DNA from: DASQDT01 sp036380435
GTDB lineage: Bacteria > Acidobacteriota > Blastocatellia > Pyrinomonadales > Pyrinomonadaceae
DNA: 21,624 nucleotides
Direction of reading: 5' to 3'
Assembly (NCBI GenBank): GCA_036380435.1
Contig: DASVES010000253.1
Span: forward strand, 1 to 21,624
The stretch's first letter is position 1. Each line of letters opens with the position of its first letter. Below, piece by piece: positions 1 through 6,941 of the stretch. The notes beneath the pieces are model-generated. The model did no database searches, was not told the origin of the DNA, and saw only the letters and a list, made by a program, of their open reading frames with translations. Both the position numbers and the translations under genes were made by a program.

Positions 1-296
1 GCGTTGAGCGTGGTCAGCGGCAACGACTCGAAGGCCGGGGGGAACTGGCCGGAGCGCATGCCGTCCTGAAGCATCCGCGCCAGACGAAAATGGTAATAGC
101 CGTCGTAGTCGCCGCAGCAGATCGCCTGCGTGGAAAACTGCGTCCACCAAAACGAGAAACCGACGAGGAGCGCGCCGACGACAAAGAGGATGGTGCGGTC
201 GCGCACGCCAGTCTCGACGCGCACCCGCTCGGCCGGGAGACTCGTCGGCGCCGCGCTCTCCGCCTCGACGCGCTCTCCGATACCGATATCTTCCAT
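1..296 (-). CDS. N-terminal fragment of an STT3-like (GT-C) integral membrane protein
   Basis: Only the first 98 codons are inside the window; the gene runs off the left edge. I read it by hand from an ATG at 296. An acidic cytoplasmic head of about 35 residues is followed by one membrane segment at about residues 41-58 (TILFVVGALLVGFSFWW). Then comes CCGDYDGYYHFRLARML, followed by FPPAFESLPLTTLN. A short loop with an Asp-containing D-G-Y-Y-H-x-R motif right after the first membrane helix is the arrangement of STT3/PglB/AglB oligosaccharyltransferases, where an acidic residue in this loop binds the catalytic metal. The likely role is therefore glycan transfer in the inner membrane, but the rest of the protein is not visible. 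No good Shine-Dalgarno sequence is seen; a GAGG lies about 15 nt upstream. A different polytopic GT-C family remains possible. Confidence 0.6.
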   Translation of the reverse strand, partial: MEDIGIGERVEAESAAPTSLPAERVRVETGVRDRTILFVVGALLVGFSFWWTQFSTQAICCGDYDGYYHFRLARMLQDGMRSGQFPPAFESLPLTTLN

Positions 297-372
297 GACT
301 AGATTGAGCTACCTCACGTCAGGCGCACCGGCTTCGGCGCAGGGGCTTGGAAATTGACAGACGAACATAACA

Positions 373-409
373 CGGAGGCCCGCCGCTCATGAAGCGCGCG
401 GGCCGTCCG
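373..409 (-). terminator. Candidate terminator hairpin after the ispH-small ORF unit
   Basis: A nested GC-rich stem lies in the spacer between the small ORF (ends 434) and the next minus-strand gene (starts 296). CGGA 373-376 pairs with TCCG 406-409, GGCCCGC 377-383 with GCGGGCC 398-404, and CGCT 384-387 with AGCG 393-396, leaving single bulges at 397 and 405. There is no clean T-run on the minus strand after the stem, only TGTTATGTTCG, so the terminator role is inferred from its strength and position. Confidence 0.45.
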
Positions 410-433
410 AGGTTGCTCTCTTAAGGAGCGAAG

Positions 434-610
434 TTACTGCGGCGCCATGCCGCAACAGAGGGGGCCGAGCATGGCATTACACTCGTGCAGTTGATACCAC
501 AGACCGCTGGCGTAAACGCCGGAGGCGAACGTGAGCAGCGCGGCAAACAGTCGAGACAGCAGCGGTCTCACCCGTCTGCGCGATAACACAAGCTCACATC
601 TTCCGGGCAT
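434..610 (-). CDS. Small putative membrane protein, 58 aa, Cys-rich tail
   Basis: An ATG at 610 begins 11 nt after the ispH stop codon and gives 58 residues. The N-terminus is basic (MPGRCELVLSRRRVRPLLSR). A hydrophobic stretch at about 21-38 (LFAALLTFASGVYASGLW) follows, and the tail holds three cysteines (HECNAMLGPLCCGMAPQ). This looks like a signal anchor or an uncleaved signal with a short exported Cys-rich end. A purine-rich AAGAGAG about 6 nt before the ATG could serve as ribosome binding site, so it may be co-transcribed with ispH. I recognise no family. The frame stays open upstream into ispH as an antiphase overlap, so the ORF could be fortuitous. The codons are GC-rich like the neighbours. 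Confidence 0.4.
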   Translation of the reverse strand: MPGRCELVLSRRRVRPLLSRLFAALLTFASGVYASGLWYQLHECNAMLGPLCCGMAPQ

Positions 611-621
611 GTTTTTCTCTC

Positions 622-1494
622 TTACCTTCCAACCGGGACGGCGGCCTCGTGCTCCGCGCCGATCTCTTTGAGACGCGCGACGACCTGCTCGATGAGCCAG
701 TTCGGCGTCGAGGCGCCGGCCGTGACGCCGACGCGCTCCGCGCCGCGCACGTCTTCGGGGTCGATCTCCTCGGGCGTCTCGATGAGGAAGCTGCGCGGGC
801 ACTGCTCCTTGCAGACGGAGAGCAACTTGATGCTGTTCGATGAGTGCTTGCCGCCGATGATGTAGAAGACCTCGACCTCTCCGGCCAGTGCGCGGGCGGC
901 GTCCTGCCGGTCGCGCGTCGCCGAGCAGATGGTGTTGACGACCTGCGGCTCGGCGTCGGACTTGGCGCGCACGGCCTCAGCCGCTTCGAGGAAGGTGCTC
1001 AGCTTGAGTGTGGTCTGCGAGACGACGAGGGGGGCGTGCAGAAACGGAAGGAGCGCCACTTCGCTCGCGTCGCGGACGACGTGAGCGTTCTGCGGCGCGT
1101 AGCCCTTGACGCCGATCATCTCGGGGTGGTCGGGGCTGCCGACCACGACCACGTCGCGCCCCTCGGCGGCGGCGCGCTGGGCCAGTATTTGCACCTTCGT
1201 GACGAACGGGCAGGTGGCGTCAACGACCTTCGTCGCGCGCGCCTCCAATTCCCGTTGCACCTCTGGCGTTACGCCGTGCGCGCGAATGACGGCCGTCACG
1301 CCCGACTCGACCTCGGCGGGCGCGTCGATGGTGCGGACGCCCTCCGATTCGAGCCGCCCAATCTCCTGAGTGTTGTGGATGAGCGGCCCCAGCGTCCGCA
1401 CGGTCGCGCCCTCTTGCAGCGCCTCCTCCACCATCTCCACGGCGCGTTCGACGCCGAAACAGAAACCGAACTCTTCAGCTAAGAGAACTTGCAT
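622..1494 (-). CDS. ispH: 4-hydroxy-3-methylbut-2-enyl diphosphate reductase (IspH/LytB)
   Basis: IspH is the last enzyme of the MEP pathway. It reduces HMBPP to IPP and DMAPP with a [4Fe-4S] cluster in the cytoplasm. The 290-residue product has the normal length and begins MQVLLAEEFGFCFGVERAV. The three cluster cysteines are present: C12 (GFCFGV), C95 (VDATCPFVTK) and C190 (NTICSATRDRQ). Substrate residues are also present: H40 (PLIHN), H73 (RAHGV), H123 and E125 (PDHPEM), T161 (SQTTL), S218-S219-N220 (HSSNS) and S262 (AGASTP). All three histidines and the catalytic glutamate being intact argues for an active enzyme. The gene indicates isoprenoid synthesis by the non-mevalonate route. The start at 1494 gives the canonical N-terminus. 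A heptamer hairpin lies just upstream and separates ispH from the unknown gene before it. Confidence 0.97.
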   Translation of the reverse strand: MQVLLAEEFGFCFGVERAVEMVEEALQEGATVRTLGPLIHNTQEIGRLESEGVRTIDAPAEVESGVTAVIRAHGVTPEVQRELEARATKVVDATCPFVTKVQILAQRAAAEGRDVVVVGSPDHPEMIGVKGYAPQNAHVVRDASEVALLPFLHAPLVVSQTTLKLSTFLEAAEAVRAKSDAEPQVVNTICSATRDRQDAARALAGEVEVFYIIGGKHSSNSIKLLSVCKEQCPRSFLIETPEEIDPEDVRGAERVGVTAGASTPNWLIEQVVARLKEIGAEHEAAVPVGR

Positions 1495-1505
1495 GATTAT
1501 TCAGA

Positions 1506-1577
1506 GCGATTAGCTGTTAGCGGTCAGCTAAAGACAAAAAGCTAAGGGCTAACAGCTAACAGCTAATCGCTAATAGC
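1506..1577. repeat. Heptamer-tandem inverted repeat, NNTTAGC type
   Basis: The left arm 1506-1521 and right arm 1555-1570 are perfect 16-bp reverse complements (GCGATTAGCTGTTAGC and its complement). Read on the minus strand from 1577, the element is a run of 7-mers: TATTAGC, GATTAGC, TGTTAGC, TGTTAGC, CCTTAGC. The left side has GATTAGC, TGTTAGC and GGTCAGC. The spacer between the arms is A-rich. It lies between the stop of the 102-residue gene (1583) and the ispH start (1494). Confidence 0.85.
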
Positions 1578-1582
1578 TTCTT

Positions 1583-1891
1583 TCAGATTCCCCCGGCCGG
1601 GCCTTCCGCTGTCGGCGGCGTGGTCGGGTCGGTGTAGCTGGCGCTGCGTTGGCGCCGGCTGTTCCACTCCTCGCGCAGGCGGTCGCCGGCGGCGAGGCTT
1701 TCGTCCACCCAGCTCATGTTCTTGTCGGCGAACCAGCGCACGCCGCCCCAGAAGTTCTTCTCGAACTCGCCGAGCTTGTAGGCCGCGTCGCGCGGAAGAA
1801 CGGCGAACGAGGCGTCGCACAAAAAGCGCAGGGCGTCGCACACGGGGTTGCCGGTTTTGTAGCGAGGGTCGTTGTTGTCAGAGCAGTTCAT
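1583..1891 (-). CDS. Hypothetical protein, 102 aa
   Basis: I do not recognise a family. An upstream in-frame start exists at 1948, but the ATG at 1891 has a perfect AGGAGG 12 nt before it, so I chose 1891. The product begins MNCSDNNDPRYKTGNPVCDA. It has three cysteines in the first 25 residues (C3, C18, C25), an aromatic-rich centre (FEKNFWGGVRWFADKNMSW, about 43-61) and a disordered Thr/Pro/Gly tail. There is no signal peptide or membrane segment. Clear GC-rich codon bias and the strong ribosome binding site support a real gene. Heptamer hairpins bracket it on both sides, so it is probably its own unit or loosely joined to the SGNH hydrolase gene upstream. Function unknown. Confidence 0.65.
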   Translation of the reverse strand: MNCSDNNDPRYKTGNPVCDALRFLCDASFAVLPRDAAYKLGEFEKNFWGGVRWFADKNMSWVDESLAAGDRLREEWNSRRQRSASYTDPTTPPTAEGPAGGI

Positions 1892-1970
1892 AATTTCGTA
1901 AAACCTCCTACCCGTGACATACGGCCAAACCGGCGCCCGCGTTCCCACGCCGTCAATCTTAACACGGCCG

Positions 1971-2072
1971 GGAGTGAGCAGTAAGCGGTGAGCAGTGAGC
2001 AGTAAAGACAGTTTGCGCCTTATAAACCGCTCCCCGCTTGCTGCTCACTGCTCACCGCTTACTGCTCACTCC
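1971..2072. repeat. Heptamer-tandem inverted repeat, AGTGAGC type, 32-bp perfect arms
   Basis: Arms 1971-2002 and 2041-2072 are perfect 32-bp reverse complements. Read inward, each arm is GG, then AGTGAGC, AGTAAGC, GGTGAGC, AGTGAGC, AG. The variant units occur in the same order in both arms. The 38-nt spacer holds further degenerate units next to the right arm (AGCAAGC and GGGGAGC on the minus strand). The TGA stop of the SGNH hydrolase gene (2066-2068) lies inside the right arm. Confidence 0.93.
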
Positions 2073-2680
2073 CCGATGGCCTCTTTGATCTCCGGCCACA
2101 TCTTCACGGCCCAGAACTCGTAGCCTTCTTCGGACGGGTGGAAGCCGTCCGGGGAGAAAAATTCGGGGTGTGTAGGGATCAACTCGTGGCTGAAGGCGTA
2201 GGCGTCGAGGAGCCGGAGGCCGTGGGCGCGGGCGACGGCGGCCAGCGATGCGTTGAAGGTCTGGATGCGTTGGCTTGCCGCGGCGCGCAGGAAGACGGGG
2301 ACGACCGGGGCGAGGGAGATGTCGGGGATGTTGGCGACGACCAGCGGCGCCGGCGTCGCCTCGCGCAGGCGGGTGACGATCTCCTCGAAGTTGCGCGCGA
2401 ACTGCTCGGGCGCGACCATGCGTGTCAGGTCGTTGATGCCGATGCCGAGCGTGACGAGCGTGGGGCGCTCCTGCCGGACGCGGCCCACCTGCGCGCGCAG
2501 CACGTCGGCCGTCGTCGCGCCGCTCACGCACAAATTGACGAGACGCGAGCCGGGCCGCGCGCGCTCCAGACGCTCGAACAGACGCGCGACGTACCCGCCG
2601 CCATTGCGCGCCCCGACGCCGACGCCCGTCGAATCGCCGAGCGCGACGTAGACGACGGGCGGCTTCTCCTCCCGACTCAT
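2066..2680 (-). CDS. SGNH/GDSL-family hydrolase (lipase/esterase type)
   Basis: The product has all four SGNH hydrolase blocks; numbering here counts from a GTG two codons upstream. Block I is VALGDSTGVG with the nucleophile S19, block II SGATTADV with the oxyanion Gly, block III GIGINDL with N85, and block V DGFHPS with the D180/H183 pair. The family hydrolyses ester bonds of lipids, acetylated sugars or peptidoglycan substituents; the substrate cannot be read here. There is no signal peptide, so a cytoplasmic location is likeliest. An in-frame GTG at 2686 is possible, but GAGG lies 5 nt before the ATG at 2680, which decides for 204 residues. The TGA stop is inside a heptamer hairpin, and another hairpin lies immediately upstream of the ribosome binding site. 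Confidence 0.9.
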   Translation of the reverse strand: MSREEKPPVVYVALGDSTGVGVGARNGGGYVARLFERLERARPGSRLVNLCVSGATTADVLRAQVGRVRQERPTLVTLGIGINDLTRMVAPEQFARNFEEIVTRLREATPAPLVVANIPDISLAPVVPVFLRAAASQRIQTFNASLAAVARAHGLRLLDAYAFSHELIPTHPEFFSPDGFHPSEEGYEFWAVKMWPEIKEAIGE

Positions 2681-2695
2681 ACTCACCTCATCTGC

Positions 2696-2772
2696 GGAGG
2701 GATGAAGGATGAGGGATGAGGGATGAACAAGACAGGACTAATCCGCCTTCATCCCTCATCCTTCATCCCTCC
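2696..2772. repeat. Heptamer-tandem inverted repeat, GATGAGG type
   Basis: Arms 2696-2719 and 2749-2772 are perfect 24-bp reverse complements built of GATGAAG and GATGAGG units. The left arm continues with about one extra unit to 2728. The element fills the spacer between the helicase stop (2776-2778, 3 nt away) and the SGNH hydrolase ribosome binding site (about 2685). It uses a different 7-mer from the neighbouring elements but the same design. Confidence 0.9.
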
Positions 2773-2775
2773 ATC

Positions 2776-5646
2776 TTAGACGTTCGCCTCCGAGCGCACC
2801 GGCTCGCGCAGAACGGACGCGGCGGCGCGCGCGGCCGTGGCCGCCGCCTCGGGGTGCGCCTCGCGCAGGTTCGAGACCTGAAGCAGCGCCTCGCCCGTGC
2901 GCGAGAGCATGCGGAAGAGGTCGCCCTCCTCGGCGCGCGTCTCCGAGACGAGCTGCTTCCATTCGACACCCGAGGCCCAGCGCGCGGCCGTCGCCGCCGC
3001 CGAGAAGTTGATCTCCGGCGCCGGCTCCAGCCCGTGTCGCCACTCGACGCCGCCGACCTCGTAGGCGATGCGGTCGAACTCGGCGAGCGTCTTCACCAGA
3101 GAGTCGTCAAGCGCAAGCGCGCCGTAGTCGCGCTCGGGGTCGGAGGCCAGAGCGGCCATGAGGCCGGCGGCGCGACGCGCGTCGAGAGGGGCGAAGAGGC
3201 CGCGCCCGATTGACTCGCCGACGAGGAGCGGCCGATCAGTTCGCAGGTCGGCGAGCCAGCGGCCGCGCTCCGTGACGCGCTCGGCGAAGAAGTCGAGGTA
3301 GCCGAAGTGGTGCAGCACGCGCGCCCTCTGCTCGAAGGGCCGCCACACCTCCTCGCGCAAAGCCTCGGCCTGTCGCTCGGCCCGCTCCAACCCTTCGGCC
3401 TCCTTGACGACCGACCACAGAATCTCCTCGCAGCGCGTCCGCTCCTCACCCTCGGCGACGCCGGCCGAGAGCGACTCGATCAGCTCGTTGATTAAATCGA
3501 CGGCCCCGTCCGCGTCGGCGCGCGAGTCGCGCAGGCGCGGCTCGCTAATCGGCTCGGCCTTGCCACGCTTCACGCTCTCGAAAGCCTCGTCGCGCGCCGA
3601 CTCGTCGCGCGCGAAGATGGTCGCGTAGACGCGGCCGATGCGTTCGAGCGCCACGGAGGCCCGGCGTCCGTCCTCGCGGTAGCCGACGAGGCCGTCGGCG
3701 CGCCGCTCGGTGACGAAGACGAGCCGGCGTCCGCTCCTCCCGACGCCGACGACGCGGCCGGGCACGACCTCCTTGTCGAGCCAGCGCAGCGTCGCCTCGA
3801 AGCGCGTGTGCGGCGCGCCTTCCAGCAAGCGCGAGCGCGCGCTCGCCAGCCGTTCGAGTCCGCGCGCGACCTCCGGCGGCAGTTGGCAGCCAGCCTCCCC
3901 GAGCCGGTCGCGCATCCTTCCTTCGGTCTCGGCGCGCTCGCGCTCCAGACCCGTCAGTCGCTCGCCGGCCTCGCGTTGCGAGAAGCTGCGCTCGGCGATG
4001 TCGCGCACCTGCGAGAAGGTGCCGTAGGCGTCGAGGAGGTTGAGGAGCGTGGTGTAAGTGGCGCGGAACTGGCTCTCCAAAGGGTCGGGCGGCGAATGGA
4101 GCAACGCGGCGAGCTTGTGCGGGTCTTGATGCTGGCCCGGTGCGGCGACGATGAAGCCGACGCGGTCGCGCCCGCGCCGGCCGGCGCGACCCGTCATCTG
4201 TTGCAGCTCGGAGGCGGTGAGCACGCGCCAGCCGCGTCCGGTTCGCACGTCGATGTTGGCGAGCACGACCGTTCGGGCGGGGAAGTCCACGCCGGCGGCC
4301 ACGGTCGCCGTCGCGAAGATGGCGTCGAGCAGACCTGCGCTCATCAACTTTTCAATCGCGAGCTTCCACGCCGGCAGGTGTCCGGCGTGGTGCGAAGCGA
4401 CGCCGCCGCGCACGACCATGTCCCAGTGCCGGTGCCGGCGCACCTCCGGGTATTGCTCGACGAGTTCGTCGAGTAAGACGCGCCGCGCCTCGCGCCTGTG
4501 CGTGTTGTTGTTGGCGCGTGGCGCGTGGGCGGACTCGACCGCGGCCTCGTCGCAGCGCCGGCGCGTGGGGAGGAAGACGATGGCCGGCAGCAGGTCGTAG
4601 GACGAGAGCGCGGTGAGCAGTGTCGAGGGCGGCATCTCGGGCATGCGCGGACGCTGGGGCGCGCCGCCGCGTGCGCCGAAGCGCGTGTGCGGCTCGGGGC
4701 GGCGCTCGCTCCGGGAGGTCTGCATGAAGCGGGCGATCTCGGAGTTGAAGTGGTTGCGCTCGTCGAAGAGCGGCGCGATTTGTCCGTCGGGGAAGAGGAA
4801 TGCGGCGCGTAAGGGGACGGGGCGCGCGCCGGGCCGCGCAACGACGCGGCACGCGTGCCCGCGCACCTCGGCGATCCACTCGGCGAACTCCTCGGCGCGC
4901 CCCACCGTCGCCGAGAGCAGAAGCATCCGCACGCGCGGCGGCGTGAGGATGATGGCCTCCTCCCAGACGTGCCCGCGCTCCTCGTCGGCGAGGTAATGCG
5001 CCTCGTCGAGGATGACTAAATCGACATCGACCTGCCGGCCGCCGCGTAGCGCGTCGAAGAGCTGGTTACGGTAGACCTCCGTGGTGCCGACGACGAGCGG
5101 CGCCTCTGAGTTCTCCTTGCGGTCGCCGGTGAGCACGCCCACCGTCCCCACGCCGAACTCCGCGGAGAACTCCTGAAACTTCGAGTTGGTCAGCGCCTTC
5201 AGCGGACTCGTGTACCACGCGCGCCGGCCCTGCTCCAGAAGCCGCCTGATCTCCTCGCGCGCAATCCACGTCTTGCCGGAGCCGGTGGGCGCCGTGACGA
5301 GCACGTCCTCGTGTTCGAGCGCGGCGAGGGCTTCGAGCTGAAACGGGTCAGGGACGAAGGGCGCGGGCGCGGGCGCGCCGATGCCTTCGAGCAGTTGCCG
5401 GACGGGGCGCGTGCGCGACGCGCGGCCGGCGACGTGTGAGACCTGCGCCGTCTCGGCGGGCGACGCTGCGGGGCGCGTAGTCGCCCGCCCACGCCCGCCG
5501 CCGTCACGACGCAGGGCGTCGCCGCGCGTCGCGCCGTCACGCGCCCCGCGCTCGTCCTGTGCGCCGCCGGACGTGCGTCCGCCCCGGCCGCCCCGTTTGA
5601 GTCCGCCCCTCGGCCCACGCCCCCCGCCGCCTCTTTGTCGCCCCAT
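2776..5646 (-). CDS. Ski2/HelY-like superfamily 2 DEAH-box helicase with RGG-rich N-terminus
   Basis: This is a 956-residue SF2 helicase. Motif I is APTGSGKT (119-126), Ia SPLKALTNSKF (147-157), motif II DEAH (214-217), motif III SAT (245-247), and IV begins IVFLPTRRRCDEAA (356-369). GVDFPARTVVLANID (452-466) and motif VI QMTGRAGRRGRDR (483-495) are typical of the Ski2/Mtr4/HelY group. The C-terminal 150 residues fit the helical DSHCT region (WRHGLEPAPE, SGVEWKQLV, EEGDLFRMLSRTGE), a domain found in RNA-processing helicases. The expected role is ATP-driven unwinding of structured RNA, perhaps in decay. The first 55 residues are rich in Gly and Arg with several RGG/GRG motifs, like RNA-binding RGG boxes. 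No Shine-Dalgarno sequence is seen before the ATG, so the start is less certain than the body. The TAA stop abuts a heptamer hairpin. Confidence 0.92.
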   Translation of the reverse strand: MGRQRGGGGRGPRGGLKRGGRGGRTSGGAQDERGARDGATRGDALRRDGGGRGRATTRPAASPAETAQVSHVAGRASRTRPVRQLLEGIGAPAPAPFVPDPFQLEALAALEHEDVLVTAPTGSGKTWIAREEIRRLLEQGRRAWYTSPLKALTNSKFQEFSAEFGVGTVGVLTGDRKENSEAPLVVGTTEVYRNQLFDALRGGRQVDVDLVILDEAHYLADEERGHVWEEAIILTPPRVRMLLLSATVGRAEEFAEWIAEVRGHACRVVARPGARPVPLRAAFLFPDGQIAPLFDERNHFNSEIARFMQTSRSERRPEPHTRFGARGGAPQRPRMPEMPPSTLLTALSSYDLLPAIVFLPTRRRCDEAAVESAHAPRANNNTHRREARRVLLDELVEQYPEVRRHRHWDMVVRGGVASHHAGHLPAWKLAIEKLMSAGLLDAIFATATVAAGVDFPARTVVLANIDVRTGRGWRVLTASELQQMTGRAGRRGRDRVGFIVAAPGQHQDPHKLAALLHSPPDPLESQFRATYTTLLNLLDAYGTFSQVRDIAERSFSQREAGERLTGLERERAETEGRMRDRLGEAGCQLPPEVARGLERLASARSRLLEGAPHTRFEATLRWLDKEVVPGRVVGVGRSGRRLVFVTERRADGLVGYREDGRRASVALERIGRVYATIFARDESARDEAFESVKRGKAEPISEPRLRDSRADADGAVDLINELIESLSAGVAEGEERTRCEEILWSVVKEAEGLERAERQAEALREEVWRPFEQRARVLHHFGYLDFFAERVTERGRWLADLRTDRPLLVGESIGRGLFAPLDARRAAGLMAALASDPERDYGALALDDSLVKTLAEFDRIAYEVGGVEWRHGLEPAPEINFSAAATAARWASGVEWKQLVSETRAEEGDLFRMLSRTGEALLQVSNLREAHPEAAATAARAAASVLREPVRSEANV

Positions 5647-5660
5647 ACGGCCATTCTAAC

Positions 5661-5744
5661 GCAGTGAGCAGTGAGCAGTAAGCAGTGAGCAGTCAGAAGG
5701 CATCACTTGTCTTCACTGCTTACTGCTCACTGCTCACTGCTCAC
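5661..5744. repeat. Heptamer-tandem inverted repeat, AGTGAGC type, between divergent genes
   Basis: Arms 5661-5688 and 5713-5740 are perfect 28-bp reverse complements made of AGTGAGC and AGTAAGC units. The right arm carries an extra GGTGAGC and the left an extra AGTCAGA. Unlike most copies here, it lies between two divergent starts (helicase at 5646, TonB-like gene at 5854), so it cannot be a 3'-end terminator for either. Confidence 0.92.
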
Positions 5745-5853
5745 CATCTTGTGTTACTTTTACGTGTCGGCTCGCAACGCCGGGGGCGGCGTCCGCGTCT
5801 AAAATTCTCGAACGCCGGGCGTTGTGCGGCGTATAACGGGGAAGTCGAAACAG

Positions 5854-6909
5854 ATGACCGAACTTTTCGAGGAATTCGAGGTCAACCGCGAGCCGCGCTC
5901 GAAGAGCCTGGCGCGCACCACCGTGCTCTCGCTCGCCGTGCATGGCGTGTTTATCATGCTCGTGCTCTACGGGCCGACCGTCCACGCCTTCTGGCAGCTC
6001 GCCTCGATGGTGACGGGCGCCGAGTACGCCGACGAGGCATACGAGCGCGGCGCCGTGCGCGAGCGCGCCGTGATGATCTCGCCGCACGAGAAACTCTACT
6101 ACCCGCCCGGCTACCTCAACCCCACTCTGCCGCCCGCGCCCGACGCGCAGGTGGTCGAAGAGCCGACCCCGACGCCGACGCCGAGGCCGAGGCCCACTCC
6201 AAAGCCCAGACCGACGCCGGCCCCGACGCCCGATGCCGCCTCGGAAGTCGCCGACAAAGACAAGCCCGGCGACGACAGCGCACTGAGCGACGAGGAGAAG
6301 AAGGCGAAGGCGGAGCAGGAAGCGAAGGAGCGCGAGGCGCTCGACCGCGTGGCCGAGCAGAACAAGGTCAAGCTCCCGCCGAAGATCAACTCGCGCCCGT
6401 TCAAAGACATGCTGGTGAAGTGGAACGGCGAGTATGAGAAGGGGCGGCTGAATCTGAACGGCACCATCGCCGTCACCCTCGAAGCCGACCGCAACGAAGA
6501 CGGCACGCTCACCAACATGGTGATGACGGGCGGCTCGGCGTCAGACCCGGCGCTCAAGGAGCTGGCCAAGGACGTGGTCGCCACGCTCAGCGCGAGCCGC
6601 GCGCTCGAATTCCTGCAAGGCTCGCGACACCTCAAGCTGCGGCTCGTCCTCGACCGGCAGAAGTTGAACATCACCGTCAACACCGAGATGGACTCGGCCG
6701 AGCGCGCGTCGAGCATGGCGAACGTTTACGGCCTCGGCATCATCGGCATGCGCTGGAAAAAAGCCGGCACGGACGAGGGCGCGGCATGGAAGAACACGCG
6801 CGTCTCCGCGCAGGACAAGACCATCGTCGTGACCTTCGACATGCCGCGCGAGACGGCCGGCAGCATGCTCGCCCGGCAGGTCGGCAAGGCGCGCGAAGGC
6901 CAGCAGTAA
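5854..6909 (+). CDS. TonB/TolA-like membrane-anchored envelope protein (first of a tandem pair)
   Basis: The 351-residue product has a cytoplasmic N-terminus and one membrane anchor (about 21-41, TTVLSLAVHGVFIMLVLYGP). A Pro/Thr/Arg linker (about 103-127, with repeated TP, RP and KP) and a charged Glu/Lys/Ala helix (145-168) follow. The C-terminal domain starts RPFKDML at 181. This is the TonB/TolA plan: an inner-membrane anchor, a periplasm-spanning linker and a distal domain. The C-terminal region (GTIAVTLEADRNEDGTL, then SDPALKELAKDVV) has TonB_C-like strand and helix rhythm but lacks the usual YP..A start and f.P ending, so family membership is loose. An in-frame GTG at 5824 exists; I chose the ATG at 5854, with GGGGA about 11 nt upstream. 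It is followed after 32 nt by a paralogue, so the two probably form one unit. Confidence 0.75.
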   Translation: MTELFEEFEVNREPRSKSLARTTVLSLAVHGVFIMLVLYGPTVHAFWQLASMVTGAEYADEAYERGAVRERAVMISPHEKLYYPPGYLNPTLPPAPDAQVVEEPTPTPTPRPRPTPKPRPTPAPTPDAASEVADKDKPGDDSALSDEEKKAKAEQEAKEREALDRVAEQNKVKLPPKINSRPFKDMLVKWNGEYEKGRLNLNGTIAVTLEADRNEDGTLTNMVMTGGSASDPALKELAKDVVATLSASRALEFLQGSRHLKLRLVLDRQKLNITVNTEMDSAERASSMANVYGLGIIGMRWKKAGTDEGAAWKNTRVSAQDKTIVVTFDMPRETAGSMLARQVGKAREGQQ

Positions 6910-6941
6910 CGTAGCCAGCGCGACAGCGCGCCCCTCGACTG

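Noticed and set aside
90..302. A 70-codon plus-strand frame at the left end
   Set aside because: It is antisense to the STT3-like fragment, whose membrane helix and DGYYH motif are far more convincing.
5661..5744. Heptamer repeats as a CRISPR array or direct-repeat variable number tandem
   Set aside because: Units are 7 nt with no spacers, and the two halves are in inverted orientation; no cas genes are nearby.
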